This document shows positions 21,585-32,384 of a stretch of 64,000 bases of DNA, one piece after another. The position numbers and the translations under genes were made by a program. Source of the stretch: Opeltia flavorubescens (lineage: Eukaryota > Ascomycota > Lecanoromycetes > Teloschistales > Teloschistaceae); NCBI GenBank assembly GCA_000442125.1, contig KE546971.1:746583-810582 (forward strand), written 5' to 3'. Every line of letters begins with the position of its first letter. The first letter of the stretch is position 1. A model generated the notes under the pieces. The model was not told the origin of the DNA and did no database searches. It worked only from the letters and a program-made list of their open reading frames with translations.

Positions 21585-23663
21585 ATGAGTGTATCAAGCA
21601 ACATGGCACAGCCGCATTTGAGTCAGTCTACAGCTTCCCTGGCCAAGGTTTCCACCCATGACAAGCCAGTCGTTGTCGGAATATATGGGCTTCCAGGATC
21701 AGGCAAGAGCTTTCTCCTGAACCAGCTCAAGAAACTCTTCGGGAATGGAGACTTTGCATTCTATGAAGGCTCCGAGGTTATTGACAACCTTGTACCAGGT
21801 GGCCTCAATGAATTCAAGGGAATGAAAGAGCACGAACAAAAGGAGTGGCGCCAACGTGCTATCGACGGGGTGAGTGGGGAATGCAGGGTCAGCGGCAAGG
21901 TCGCAGTCGTCGCTGGGCATTTCATGTTTTGGTATAACGAACATGAAGCCCAACAGCCAGTGTATACTCCGAATGACATGGCCACTTATACCCACATCCT
22001 TTACCTCCACATATCCGCGGATACTATCAGCAACCGTCATTCCTCAGATACAGCTGGTGCTCGAAAGGTGCGTCCGGTCGATACCTCAGTCACCCATTTT
22101 GATAAATGGCAAAAGGCAGAAATGTCCCAATTACGCGATCTTTGTCGCCGCCATGGCATCCTGTTTCAGATCCTGCGTTCGGAAGAGACATCCGTGGGCG
22201 AAGTGTCCCTGCTTTTGAACGATTTCCAAATTCATACCGAAGCGAACAATCTTTCCCGTGCTAAGGAAAAGCTTGACCAAATTGTCTCTTCCCATTCCGC
22301 GCATCGACTTGAAAAGATGCTGGTCATCGACGGCGACAAGACTTTGGCCGCAGCAGACACGGGCAAGGACTACTGGAAGATTATCGCGGAGAAACAGCAA
22401 CTACCATACAAGAAAAATACCCTAGGCGACTTGTTTGGAGGGCCCTTGGAATACTCATACACCGCCTTCCGTCAAGCCACATTGCTGTACGAAGAGAGTG
22501 CTGATGCCCAAGGATATGAAAGCCACTGTCATGATGTTGCATCCAGAGTGACTATACATACCGGATTTAAGGTTCTACTACAATCAATTGCTACACACAA
22601 AGATGTCGGCGCGGTAATCATCACATCGGGTTTACGTCTCGTCTGGAAGAAGGTGCTTGAAAGAGCGGGCTTCTCTAACAGCGTGGGAGTAATTGGTGGC
22701 GGACGTATTGCCGATGGCTTCGTTGTTACAGGTCAAGTGAAAGCCGCCCTCGTCGCTCGTTTGCAATCAAAGCATGGGATCTATGTTTGGGCATTCGGAG
22801 ACAGTCCGCTGGACCTGGCAATGCTGAAGGAAGCAGACCAAGCAATCGTGGTGGTTGGCGAAGGGGCAGCACGGAGCAAAAGTATGGAGCAGAAATTGGA
22901 AAAAGCCATCGATGATGATGGTCTTCAAGCACACCAAGTCCTATTGCCCAGCACGACAAAACCACGTCTTGACATAACGAAGCTCCCGGTCGTACAGCTT
23001 GCAGGTTATGTTTTCGTCAACTCCATTCTTCGCAGTCGCAAACCTCGAATTCACCTTGTGACAAACCAGAAAGCGGCCCAGCTACTAATGACACCTACTC
23101 GAGATGCGTCAATCGCTGGCCCAGCTTTACGAGAAGCCCACCAACGTATCGCGTGGTATTTAGCCGTCGATCTCATCGCTGACATCGTTGGCACTGAGGA
23201 GTATCCAATGCAGCACGTTCAGGGTCACACAATCAGTGGCCGCCGACTATTACATGAACGCGAAACACTGATTGTAGCTCTAATGCGCGGTGGGGAGCCC
23301 ATGGCATTCGGTGTCAATGAAGCGTTCCCGCTTGCAGGGTTCATTCACGCAGATAGTCCTGAGGATGTCTCGCCGGATTATCTGAAGGACCAGCGTTCTC
23401 TGATATTGGTGGATTCGGTGGTGAATAGTGGCAAGACAGTTGTGGAGTTTATCCGTCACATCCGGGACCTCAATGGCACTATTCGCATCGTGGTGGTTGC
23501 TGGTATTGTTCAAGCCCAGTCCATCACTGCGGGGAGCTTCGCTCAAACTCTTCGAGAGGACGACATCAGTCTTGTTGCATTGCGTCTCTCTGAGAATAAG
23601 TATACCGGTAAAGGAGGCACTGATACTGGTCATCGTTTGTTCAATACGACGCGTCTTGATTGA
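21585..23663 (+). CDS. three-domain protein: P-loop kinase + HAD phosphatase + uracil phosphoribosyltransferase-like
   Basis: Intronless, 692 aa, three enzyme-like domains in tandem. (1) About 28-220: P-loop NTPase with Walker A GLPGSGKS (35-42), of the AAA_33/nucleoside-kinase type, with an 'VVAGHFMFW' strand and a later Arg-rich lid. (2) About 240-430: HAD phosphatase like SerB, with motif I DGDKT (249-253), motif II TSG (347-349), Lys385 and motif IV GDSPLD (405-410). (3) About 460-692: UPRTase-like, with 'LRSRKPRIH', 'VALMRGGEPMAFG', a PRPP loop DSVVNSGKT (610-618) in place of the usual DPMLATGGS, and an ending GGTDTGHRLFNT that parallels the uracil-binding GDFGDRYFGT. All key residues of each domain look intact. 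A role in nucleobase/nucleotide salvage with a built-in phosphatase is an inference; the substrate is unknown. Confidence 0.88.
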   Translation: MSVSSNMAQPHLSQSTASLAKVSTHDKPVVVGIYGLPGSGKSFLLNQLKKLFGNGDFAFYEGSEVIDNLVPGGLNEFKGMKEHEQKEWRQRAIDGVSGECRVSGKVAVVAGHFMFWYNEHEAQQPVYTPNDMATYTHILYLHISADTISNRHSSDTAGARKVRPVDTSVTHFDKWQKAEMSQLRDLCRRHGILFQILRSEETSVGEVSLLLNDFQIHTEANNLSRAKEKLDQIVSSHSAHRLEKMLVIDGDKTLAAADTGKDYWKIIAEKQQLPYKKNTLGDLFGGPLEYSYTAFRQATLLYEESADAQGYESHCHDVASRVTIHTGFKVLLQSIATHKDVGAVIITSGLRLVWKKVLERAGFSNSVGVIGGGRIADGFVVTGQVKAALVARLQSKHGIYVWAFGDSPLDLAMLKEADQAIVVVGEGAARSKSMEQKLEKAIDDDGLQAHQVLLPSTTKPRLDITKLPVVQLAGYVFVNSILRSRKPRIHLVTNQKAAQLLMTPTRDASIAGPALREAHQRIAWYLAVDLIADIVGTEEYPMQHVQGHTISGRRLLHERETLIVALMRGGEPMAFGVNEAFPLAGFIHADSPEDVSPDYLKDQRSLILVDSVVNSGKTVVEFIRHIRDLNGTIRIVVVAGIVQAQSITAGSFAQTLREDDISLVALRLSENKYTGKGGTDTGHRLFNTTRLD

Positions 23664-24235
23664 TTCTCCCTTCAAGCCACAGCTCAGGACTTCGTAGCAG
23701 AGGTGTGCAAGAAAGGCTATCACTTTTCCTACTCGCCCGTACACAATCACCTGCATAGCAGAGAAGTAGTCAGTTCTTGACAATTAGTTTGAAAAGACGA
23801 TTGCTTTGTATGAACGGGATCATCAATGTAATCAATCGAGTCGGTCCTTGCGAATGAATAGACATAGCGAGATAACGGCATCATGAAAGTATGCAGGCTT
23901 ACAGTGCTTGTCTTCGTATCGCTACTGCCCCAAGACAAACTTTCTTTCCTTGGCGGAATAGACCATTTCGATTGTTTTTCTGACAGGCAAGTTGCATACT
24001 TCTCCATAGCTAATGGAAAGCCAATGTCTCAATGCAGAAAGGTTTTATCGGCTCAGCTCTCACATACCCCTCATGATAGGCAATAACAACATAGCGAGCT
24101 GTATGATCGCAACAGCTAAAATATCTCCTATCTCCACCCATCAGTGTATATTCAGTAAATTTAATCTTGAGTTTGGTTCTTATTTGATCGTATTGAATTC
24201 AGTAACGAGTCCACTTCAATCTACTTCAACTGCTT
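23664..24235. other. intergenic, no gene seen
   Basis: 3' flank of the three-domain enzyme and promoter of the next gene. Only short frames. Confidence 0.4.
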
Positions 24236-25270
24236 ATGGATTCAATAACCATCACTGCCGGGATCTTAGGTTTGGTGGGTTCTGCTGCCAAATTATTCAG
24301 CGCTGCCCGCAGAGCGCAATACAGATCACTATCACGTAGTTATGGCAGTTTAGCTGCTTTCTTGATTGTTTTCATACCACTCGATACAGCTGCTCAGCAC
24401 GAACGTGTCGAAGAAGTAATCCTCGAAAGCAAGGACGGCCTAGTCGCAACCTTTAAGCAAGCCGTAACTGATGAATGCAACATGACCGCCATCGCGGTTC
24501 GTAGATGCTAACCTGACAGAAGAGGTATCTTCAAATCTAACGCAAATCAGGGTGCTATCATTGCTCAAGTAGCCATAACCGCTCTTTCACTACCGCATTT
24601 GAGTTCCACCCACTGGGTCGCTCGGACTCTGTTCCTCCTCGCGGTCATCTCGGGGTCCCTATCCGTTTACTTTTGCTGCGCTGTACAAAGGACTATCGGA
24701 GCGTTATATCATCCCGAATCAATAAGGGATTGGCTGAGTCTTCCACCTGGGAAGAATCAGAATGGCAGCAGCATTCGAAAGGCCTCGCTAGCTGCAATTC
24801 TGATCATATCTGCGCCATATAATCTGATGAAACTATCTATTACTGCTTTGCTGACTGGTCTCGCGGTCTACCAGGGGTTTCTGTGGACACGAGGTCTGGA
24901 CACTGAAGCTGGACGCAGTGATAGCAGAGATGTATTCATTACTTACATTGTCGGCTGTGGAGCTTGCGTGCTGTCCTATGTTGCCACACTCTCATTGAAA
25001 GCCCTCGAGAGCCTCATTTACTTTGAGAATGATACAGTGGGCAATACCACAAACATCACCCTTGACACCAGGTCAGGGACGTCGCAAATACCACCAGCGA
25101 CCGCTCAATCAATGCCTTCACTGCACCCCACTCAGAGCGGACTGGATATTGGAGGGCTTTCCGCAGCGCTGGAAGCTGCGGCTCGAGCACACATCGAATG
25201 TGCGGAAGCAGAGCGCAAGGTAGCATCAGAATATGCTTTAATCCTGGAAGCTAGAGCCCGTAATGCTTGA
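24236..25270 (+). CDS. fungal multi-pass membrane protein, unknown function
   Basis: Exons 24236-24496 and 24551-25270 (54-bp intron, donor GTTCGT) give 326 aa. The start 'MDSITITAGILGLVGSAAKL' resembles the short hydrophobic N-terminal helix that opens many fungal NLR/NACHT and related proteins ('xITxxxxLxGxxxxxxK'). After it come three or four clear membrane segments: 'IIAQVAITALSLPHL', 'TLFLLAVISGSLSVYFCC', 'MKLSITALLTGLAVYQGF' and 'FITYIVGCGACVLSYVATL'. The tail is Thr/Ser/Gln-rich, then ends in an Ala/Glu helix. No enzyme motif is seen. The resemblance of the first helix to NLR signalling segments is a hint only; no NB-ARC or NACHT gene lies next to it here. Confidence 0.75.
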
Positions 25271-25594
25271 AGGACGAAAATTGTGGAGAAGAGGGGGTCC
25301 TAAGAAGCAGAGACAAGACTACTCGTACAAGAATCATATCGAAAATGTTGAGAAATGAGTGGTCGGCCATTACAATGCTGAGGGTCAAAATAAGTAGGAG
25401 TGATGGCAATAGATATCATGGAATTTAGGGGGAAATTACATGTCAAGATTCCGAGCCATTTGATACGTCCGCGTCCATGTAACCAGATGTGATATCCTTA
25501 TCGATTGAAAAGCCGCGTTCAACGCGGTCGCGATGCAAATCTGTACCGTGTCGTCAATGACAAAAAGGTTCAAGTGCACGACAATGCTGATGCA
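25271..25594. other. intergenic between membrane-protein gene and POL31
   Basis: Short interval. The open frame of POL31 exon 1 extends about 80 bp upstream of the chosen ATG without a stop, so an earlier exon or start cannot be excluded. Confidence 0.35.
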
Positions 25595-27331
25595 ATGGCA
25601 ATGGATATCGATGCAGAAGACTCTTTACTCCAAGAGCCTTCGTAAGAACTTCTCTTGCCACAAAACTTTCATTGCGCACTAATCATTACCTAGAGATGAG
25701 GAGTATCCGATCCTTGAACGCCAGCAATCTTTCTATAACCCATTGAAAACTTTTGATCTCAAAAAAGGAGAATTGAAGCACTACCAGCAGCAGTATGGTG
25801 ATATCTACTTCGTGCGACTATTGAAACTCAAACCTGCTGTTGAAGCCGTAGCAGATGCAGAGTGGAAAGATTTTGAGGTACGTCCATGAATCACATTTGG
25901 CCCTTATAGTCGTGCATTTGAAAGCTCTGACTGTCTTAGATAGCAGGCGAGAAAGCGAGGCGAGTTGATCGAGTGCTTGATGTTCGACAAGGAGAGCTAT
26001 GCTGGGTTGTCGGCACGGTCTACATGGACATGCCATTGAAGCCCAATATTCTGGACGACATTTCCAAGAATGTACGATCTAACCCGGTTGCCCGGTCTTT
26101 CATGCTTATACTGATATCCGGCTTAGCATTGGATATCAGCGCCTCCTCCGAGAGAAAAGTACATATCACCAACCGGACAGGACTTGGCGCACCTCGAAGA
26201 CGAATCGGGACGCGTACGCTTAATAGGAACGCCATTACAACTATCATTACTGGTCACCGGATGTGTCGTTGCAGTGATGGGTACCGAGAACGCCAACGGC
26301 GAGTTTGATGTGATCGACATCAAGGTTCCAGATCTACCCCGGCAGCCGCAACGATGGGAGCGCGACGAAGCGTCTGAAGTCCTGTCCGCTAGCGCTGGCA
26401 AGAAGAGGAAGTCCGATGTGGAGGAAAAGCGAAGTGAAGGCGGCAAGATCGCCATCGTCAGTGGCCTGAGTTTCGGCGGTGACGAAGGGGATGCAATGTC
26501 ACTGGAACTCTTAATGGAGTATCTCCTGGGCGAAGCCTGCGGTCCTTTAGAGCAGAAAGAAGTCAACAAAATTTCACGACTGATCATCGTCGGCAATTCC
26601 GTCGCGTCAGCCACGCCACTGGTCGCTCTTACTGATGAGAAGAAGAAGCCCAAGAAGTATGGCTATGACTCTTCGACCTGGGACCCTGTTCCAACCACCC
26701 GATTTGATAATTTCCTCGCCGGGCTTTTGCCTTCGATACCAATTACTCTCATCCCAGGCGAAACCGATCCGGCCAATGTCTCATTACCGCAGCAACCGAT
26801 ACATCCCGCCATGTTTCCTCGTTCAAGAAATTACGCTGCGATGCCTGACTCGAGAGAGCCAGGATGGTTTGATACCGTCACAAACCCATGGGAAGGAGAT
26901 GTCGATGGATGGCGCATGATGGGTACTGGCGGACAACCTATTGATGATGTCTTTAAATATATAGAGGGTGAGGACAGATTAGAGATGATGGAATATCTCC
27001 TCCGATGGCGATGTGGAGCACCGACTGCGCCTGATACGCTCTGTAAGTGGAAGCAATCATTCATCTGCAACATGGTCCGACGTGCTAACAAGACCTTACG
27101 ATAGGGTGCTACCCCTTCCAAGACAAGGATCCCTTCATCATAGAAGAGTGTCCACACGTCTATTTCGTTGGTAACCAGCCAACATACGGTACCACGGTCA
27201 TTGGGGGTCCCGCTGGGCAGAACGTGCGTTTAATTAGTGTTCCCCCGTTCAGAGAAACCGGAGAGATGGTTTTGCTCGATACTGATACCCTGGAGCCTGA
27301 GATTATCAAGTTCAGCGTGTTTGAAGGATGA
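25595..27331 (+). CDS. POL31: DNA polymerase delta small (B) subunit
   Basis: Exons 25595-25641, 25694-25877, 25940-26071, 26127-27042 and 27105-27331 join in phase to 501 aa (yeast Pol31 487, human POLD2 469). Family landmarks in order: 'YPILERQQSFYNPL' near the start, 'QQYGDIYFVRL', the OB-fold block (CWVVGTVYMDMPLKPNIL ... LEDESGRVRLIG), and the inactive phosphoesterase domain ('IAIVSGLSFGG', 'RLIIVGNSV', 'ITLIPGETDPAN', 'TNPW' and the C-terminal 'CPHVYFVGNQP' and 'ISVPPF'). The subunit bridges the catalytic Pol3 to Pol32 at replication forks and in Pol zeta. ATG 25595 is the first ATG in frame; the acidic 'MDIDAEDSLL' leader fits fungal orthologues. Confidence 0.92.
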
Positions 27332-27731
27332 TCATGACATGCATTGCAAGGGGGGAATCAAGGAAATAAATGTATTGACGAGCCAGATGCTCTCCTTGAA
27401 AATTTTCAAAGATAGAAATGCTTGACGTCTTGATCCCCTCAGTTTCCTCTGTCGCACGTGTGAACTGGAGAGAATTTCTATTACATGCTCACATTGGGAT
27501 AACGCGATTGATGACAATCAGCTCTTTCGGTACTGAAAGCGTGTAATGGTCTCCAAGATTTTCGATCGCGAAAGGCTCATTGGATGCTAGCTCTTGGACC
27601 ATGATCTGATTGTAGCACATTGGTATCTCTATCCCTCAACAACCTCCTGGAGCAACTCCATTTCGTCTCGCTGAACCACCTCCTATCCCAGCATCCCCCT
27701 TATTTCTCTATTTAACCATATGCCCCACCCT
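27332..27731. other. 3' intergenic between convergent POL31 and RPL38
   Basis: Convergent 3' flanks, about 400 bp. I see nothing else in it. Confidence 0.4.
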
Positions 27732-28302
27732 TTAAGTAGCCGTCCTCTTCCCCTTCTTATTCCTCTTCGGCACATCCGTGATTGTAAGATCTGTCCAAAG
27801 TACATTGACGTTAGCCAGTGTTTCTTTCTCACCCTTGCATTCTCCCCGTCATTGTTCTTCCATCTCAAGTCCCCTCCGGCCAACGCACAGATTCCTCTCC
27901 CTCCTCTTATCTCAACTCATTCGATCATCCCACCCCAACACCCACGACCAAAGATTCATCAAGATGTGAAATGAGGGGTAGATGAGACATACTAGGAGGC
28001 AAGCTCTGCTTCAACTTATCCGCCTTATCCGCATCCTTCAACACGAGCGTGTACAAGAACCGATGGCAACGAACTTTGAACTTTATCTGCTGGGATTTGC
28101 GGTTGCGTTTGATGCGTGCAGCTGTTCACGTATATGTAATCAGCGATTGTATTTGAAAGATTGGGAAGGAAGGCATGTGTGAGTATTTGAGAAGACGAGA
28201 AAAGAGAAAATGTTTTGCGGAGAGAAAAGCATACGTACAGGAAGCATCTTTCCGTCTGCAGATCTCGATGAATTGTTTGATGTCGTTGACTTCGCGAGGC
28301 AT
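27732..28302 (-). CDS. RPL38: 60S ribosomal protein L38 (eL38)
   Basis: Exons 28239-28302, 27993-28121 and 27732-27790 (minus strand) join to 83 aa. The start [17 protein letters not shown] is the invariant eL38 N-terminus, followed by '[18 protein letters not shown]', '[20 protein letters not shown]' and 'LTITDV'. A Lys/Arg-rich tail ([12 protein letters not shown]) closes it; the length is slightly above the usual 70-82. The protein sits on the large ribosomal subunit near expansion segment ES27/eL14. The introns (117 and 202 bp) are the longest in this part of the window, as is common for fungal ribosomal-protein genes. I looked for a box C/D snoRNA in them and found no convincing D box. 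Confidence 0.96.
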
Positions 28303-29531
28303 TGTGGGCGAAGCTTCAGTTGCCGGCTTAGGGGAGGAGGTTTGAGAGGATAGTGTGGGTGTATGGAAGCGGACTTTTTGGATGGATTTAATGTCTTCAT
28401 TATTGTAGTGCGCCAGATAAGCGAGACACGGGAGATCGCCTGTTAGCGCCCGTTGCAGCAGGGAGCCACGTGAAGATATTTGGTCAGTGGCTGGTGCCTA
28501 GGACTGGCAGTTTGATGGATTGTTTGGCAACCAACCTCCAAAGTCACAGATATATTATTGCAGTTGGTCGCAAGCCGAACAATAGCTTTGATAATGCCCA
28601 CTCCGATAGATCGAGCCTTACAATCTCGGGTCAGATATCATGGGTTGTCCACTATACGTTACGAAGACTAACAGCCACAGAACGCGTTTCTTGGTACAGC
28701 CACTGGCATAAGGCAATGACGTTCATTTGGCTTACATGTAATGCTACAGGCTTCGCAGGAGTTGTCACAGCTGTAGCGTAAGTCGTATCTAATGACCTAC
28801 ATAGTTGTCAAAGCTGAACGATACCAGAGCATGGAGTATATGGGGAGGCGAAATGTTCCCAGCACAGAAGGATCCAACGGGAGGCATGCATGCGCTGCCA
28901 CGACTCGACTCGATGTGAGCTAATATGAACGCACAGATCCAGGAACATGGACAGATTCCGAGATCAGACTTTGGCTTGAAAGGGTGAGTCTAAATTGCCA
29001 ATGAGCGTTGGATCGGGTTTAATCAATCTGATAATGCCTTGTGTGTGATGCTAGAGAGGATTGCTCCCCAGTGGAAAGGCATCAAGAGAGCAGTTGCTGG
29101 AAAGGGTTCATGCGAACATGAGAACACCACCAAGGAATTGACAGGAGTTTGATGTGTAGAGCAATTGGAGCTTACGAAGGAGTACATGATGATATATGGA
29201 GAATTGCTTTCACAATTGAAAAGGGTGATCAAAGTATTCGACATCTGTTGTCTAAGCCATGCCAATTCCTTGATCTGTGCATCTAGAAAGCTCAATCATA
29301 CCATACTAAAATGAATAAAGCAGAAACCGATATCCCGAATACATATGTCCAGCGGTCATAATGTCCGCTAACAACAAGCCAAGGGCGTACCTTGCAATAT
29401 TGAATAGAAATACAACTGAAATGGCAAGCCCAAACCTGTGAACCTGTGTTGAAGACAGTCTATACCTCGATTTGACCGTCTGCCCTTTCGATGGTACGGG
29501 CCTGCGTAATGGACGCCAGGAAGATGATAAA
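28303..29531. other. intergenic, no supported gene
   Basis: About 1.2 kb between RPL38 and the DUF7918-type gene. A plus-strand frame near 28470-28781 could splice (GTAAGT at about 28779) into a short second exon ending near 28919, but nothing in it resembles a known family. Confidence 0.35.
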
Positions 29532-30845
29532 TCAATGGTTTGATTCATCCTCTGTAGATCCATCTGCATCCAAATCTGCAGGTGCATCATCATGGTTTGG
29601 ATAGCCCTTTCGCAACTTGTTCTGCTCATCCTACAAGTGAAACAGATCAGCAAGTACAAGCGCTTGGAAAGACAAGGCCACATACCTCTTGAGTAATGAC
29701 TTTGTTCCTCTCTTCCGCAATCTGACGCTCAAGATTCGCTTTAGCAAGCTCCAGCTCAGCCCATTCCTGTCGGGCCTGGCGAGCAAGGCGCTCGGTCTCT
29801 TTCTCCTTTTCCAAGCGAATCTTCTTCGCTCGGTCCGCCTGAATCTGCAACTCAAGAACTTCGGTACGCAGATCTTGCACTTGCTGTTGAGTCTCATTCA
29901 GACGAGAGTCCGGAGACCCATCATGATCATTAGGAGCAGCACGCTTTCGAGAGCCACCAAGAGATCCCAAAGGAGTGGCGACGGCATAGCCTATGCGCGC
30001 AGGATTGACAATTCCCGCCGCACGAAGCTGATCTAGAGAAGAACAGTCAGTCTGGGCATCATGACATAGGAGAGATGCAGCGTACCGCGCTCCCGATAGA
30101 TGAACTTAAACGTAGCCCATGGTGCCTCCCCCTGGCGGGTTCTCCTTAAGCGGAGGCGAGTTCCTCCACGATCAGCTTCCTGCATGCGAGTACCTTCTTT
30201 AAACCTAGCTTCAATTCAGTGGAGTAACACCCATTATGGGCGTCGGGCCTCACATCATCTGCAAAGAGGGCTGCACGGACGTTGAAGTCATGGCCACGGC
30301 TGAGTTGTACCAATTCTTGGGAACCTCGTCTGGCAACATGCATCCATGATAGTGAAGGTGGCGGTCCCTATCTTGCTTATTGATCATGACTTCGATGGTT
30401 CCAATGTTGGTACGTAGTGTGCCTGCCGTAGCAACCTCTGAGGAATAATCAGTAAGATTCAATCTTGCTATTGTTGTGGAGGGAGCATTTGACACCTACC
30501 ATCAGGGATGAGAGAAGTGCTCATGTTGCTTCGGTACAATGATCTGTGTGCCTTGTAGATACCCTGAGTAAATTCCACATTTGGTGCACGGTGTTTGTTG
30601 ACAGAGTTGCGCGTGGACTGCCAAAAGTTGCGGATGACCCCATCGGCAAAAAGATCGACTTCGAAGTGCTCGGCGTTCATGTCCATTGAGACCTGGACCG
30701 AGATTTCTTGATCAGACATAAGGGGGATGTAGCATTGGAGATTGCCATGCTCATCGCCAGTAATGGAATACTCGGGGCACTCGCGTCCGTCAGCCAGGAC
30801 AGTGACCTGGACGGTGCACTGTGCAATGTTGTCCACGAAACGCAT
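29532..30845 (-). CDS. DUF7918-type fungal protein with C-terminal coiled coil
   Basis: Exons 30500-30845, 30254-30437, 30086-30204, 29686-30032 and 29532-29630 (minus strand) join in phase to 364 aa. The first ~120 residues form a beta-rich domain ('CTVQVTVLADGRECPEY', 'ISVQVSMDMNAEHFEVDLFADG'). Further on, 'APWATFKFIYRERDQLRAAG' matches the segment (ATFxFxYRSRxxLxxLGI) typical of the DUF7918 proteins that are abundant in Pezizomycotina. A Lys/Arg patch (SRKRAAP) and a long charged coiled coil follow, from about residue 250 to 330, then an acidic tail. Function is unknown; the basic patch would suit nuclear targeting. The 49-bp third intron carries an in-frame stop and must be spliced. Confidence 0.7.
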
Positions 30846-31565
30846 CTTGAAAATTGAATATTGTTTTCGATGGATGAAGTCTTGAGAACGGAAGCTCGAG
30901 AACTGGAGTGGTAGAAAAAGAGGTGTCGAGATACTAGCTTTGTGTGTACGCTAATTTAATGTCAAGGCAGGTGCAATCAATATCAACAGACTTGACTAAT
31001 TTGGATAGCTTATCAATTGATACGCCGCATTTGTGTGAGAAACTCGTTATGACGAACCTTCGACCTGAAAGTGAAGAGATTCTGAAGAAGGTAGATGCCT
31101 CCACGTTTCAGAGGTATCGATTTCTGTGTAACAGTCTAACCAAACAAAGCCATGTTGATTCACCTGTCGATACCTCGTGACCACGGCTAGTCTCTTTAGA
31201 TTCTTCATTCACCATCAGCTTTTACGTTGGCTATCAGATTTACCTCGGTTGAATGATTTCTGTCAAGAGCTTCCACTCTCCTTCATCTCCTTCACTGTTG
31301 TCGTGAATGCAATATCTTTGCTTGTAGTTTGCTTTGTAGAGTTCTTCCTGTTCAATGTACAGATATGGTTATCGTCTTATTTTGGATTGGGCACTTCTGA
31401 AGATTAAGGAGCCTATCCCTTCTGTTTCTTGTGGAATGTTATCTCATGGGGATTTTGCGAAGTCTTGCCGGGTAAATATACCGTCATCTCCAGCATACCA
31501 TTCTTTTTGGACCCAAAAAGTAGCTTTAGAATGATTATCTCATCCGGCAACCCATTTGACACATT
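30846..31565. other. intergenic, no gene seen
   Basis: 720 bp between two minus-strand genes (upstream of the DUF7918-type gene, downstream of MTR2). Only short frames. Confidence 0.4.
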
Positions 31566-32135
31566 CTAGACAACGATTCGAAAGTTCTGGGTTTGGATCA
31601 ACCACTCCTTGATATTCTTCATTCGCTGTTTGCCCGCGGCCGCTACCGGATTGGGTACCAAAACAAAGCTCTCACTGAAACCTCTTGGCTTCGCTTCCTT
31701 CAGATCTCCATACTTGACGTAGCCGCTCACTGCGACCAATATTGTCATATTCTTCCCACTCTCCGCTGGCCAGCTTTGGGCTCCTTCGGCGATGTAGTTT
31801 GGGTTTATCACGTGGCAATCATAACACTGGACTTCGTAATGCGATGGGGGCATCTGCTGTTGAAACATCGTTTGCATAGCCTCTGCGCTGGGAAGCTGGT
31901 TTCCGTTAAAACTTATCGAGGGAAGAGGCTTGCCACCGGGCATTTCTGCAGAAGCCATGTAGAACGAGGTTATGGTGTCACGATGCGCTTTGAGAGCTGT
32001 ATAATATGTATTCACGAAATGTGTAGCAGCTGAACGTAAACTATAGTCAGCGCCTATGACCATAATGATTGTTTTGCGTAGGTAGTCACCATTTGTGGAT
32101 ATCTTGATCGCATCGAAATGTCCTGGACCAGTCAT
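31566..32135 (-). CDS. MTR2: mRNA export factor Mtr2 (NTF2-like)
   Basis: Exons 32090-32135 and 31566-32029 (minus strand; 60-bp intron) give 169 aa (yeast Mtr2 is 184). The NTF2-like fold is clear: helix 'AATHFVNTYYTALKAHRDTI', then 'SFYM', 'PLPSISFNGNQLPS', the Mtr2 hallmark 'HYEVQCYDCHVINPNY', 'NMTILVAVSGYVKYG', 'RGFSESFVLVPN', and a C-terminal 'WLIQTQNFRIVV'. Mtr2 pairs with Mex67 to carry mRNA and pre-ribosomes through nuclear pores, the fungal counterpart of NXT1/p15. The family-like N-terminus is recovered only after the intron is removed (TNAATHFV). The gene is head-to-head with MSM1. Confidence 0.92.
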   Translation of the reverse strand: MTGPGHFDAIKISTNGDYLRKTIIMVIGADYSLRSAATHFVNTYYTALKAHRDTITSFYMASAEMPGGKPLPSISFNGNQLPSAEAMQTMFQQQMPPSHYEVQCYDCHVINPNYIAEGAQSWPAESGKNMTILVAVSGYVKYGDLKEAKPRGFSESFVLVPNPVAAAGKQRMKNIKEWLIQTQNFRIVV

Positions 32136-32384
32136 TTGGATGAATGGCGGATGAGTAGAGCAGGATTTTTTTTGGAAGCAAGTTCAGCTTCTCGTTAGCA
32201 TGTAGGAAGTGTCGGAGGATAAATATCGTCGAAGAATATAGATAGCGGAGGGCAGGGATATGTAAGCGCTGTACCCAATCAGGCGCTGGGCTTTCAAAGG
32301 AGCTTGGACCAGCTCCATTTTCCCAGTGAGCGTCGCTGGTTTTGCGCTTGACGTTGATGATGCCAGTGTAGCAGCAGTATTAGC
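32136..32384. promoter_or_regulatory. short bidirectional promoter of MTR2 and MSM1
   Basis: Only 249 bp separate the start codons of two divergent housekeeping genes. The interval holds a T-run (32166-32172) near the MTR2 side and a GC-richer centre with CCAAT-like sequence around 32275-32282 (ACCCAATC). Both transcripts must be driven from here. Confidence 0.5.

Noticed and set aside
27791-27992. Possible box C/D snoRNA in RPL38 intron 2
   Set aside because: A TGATGAA is present but no CTGA D box at a proper distance and no terminal stem.
28470-28919. Two-exon reading with a hydrophobic segment
   Set aside because: Starts from GTG, matches no family, and the proposed second exon is short; not enough to call a gene.
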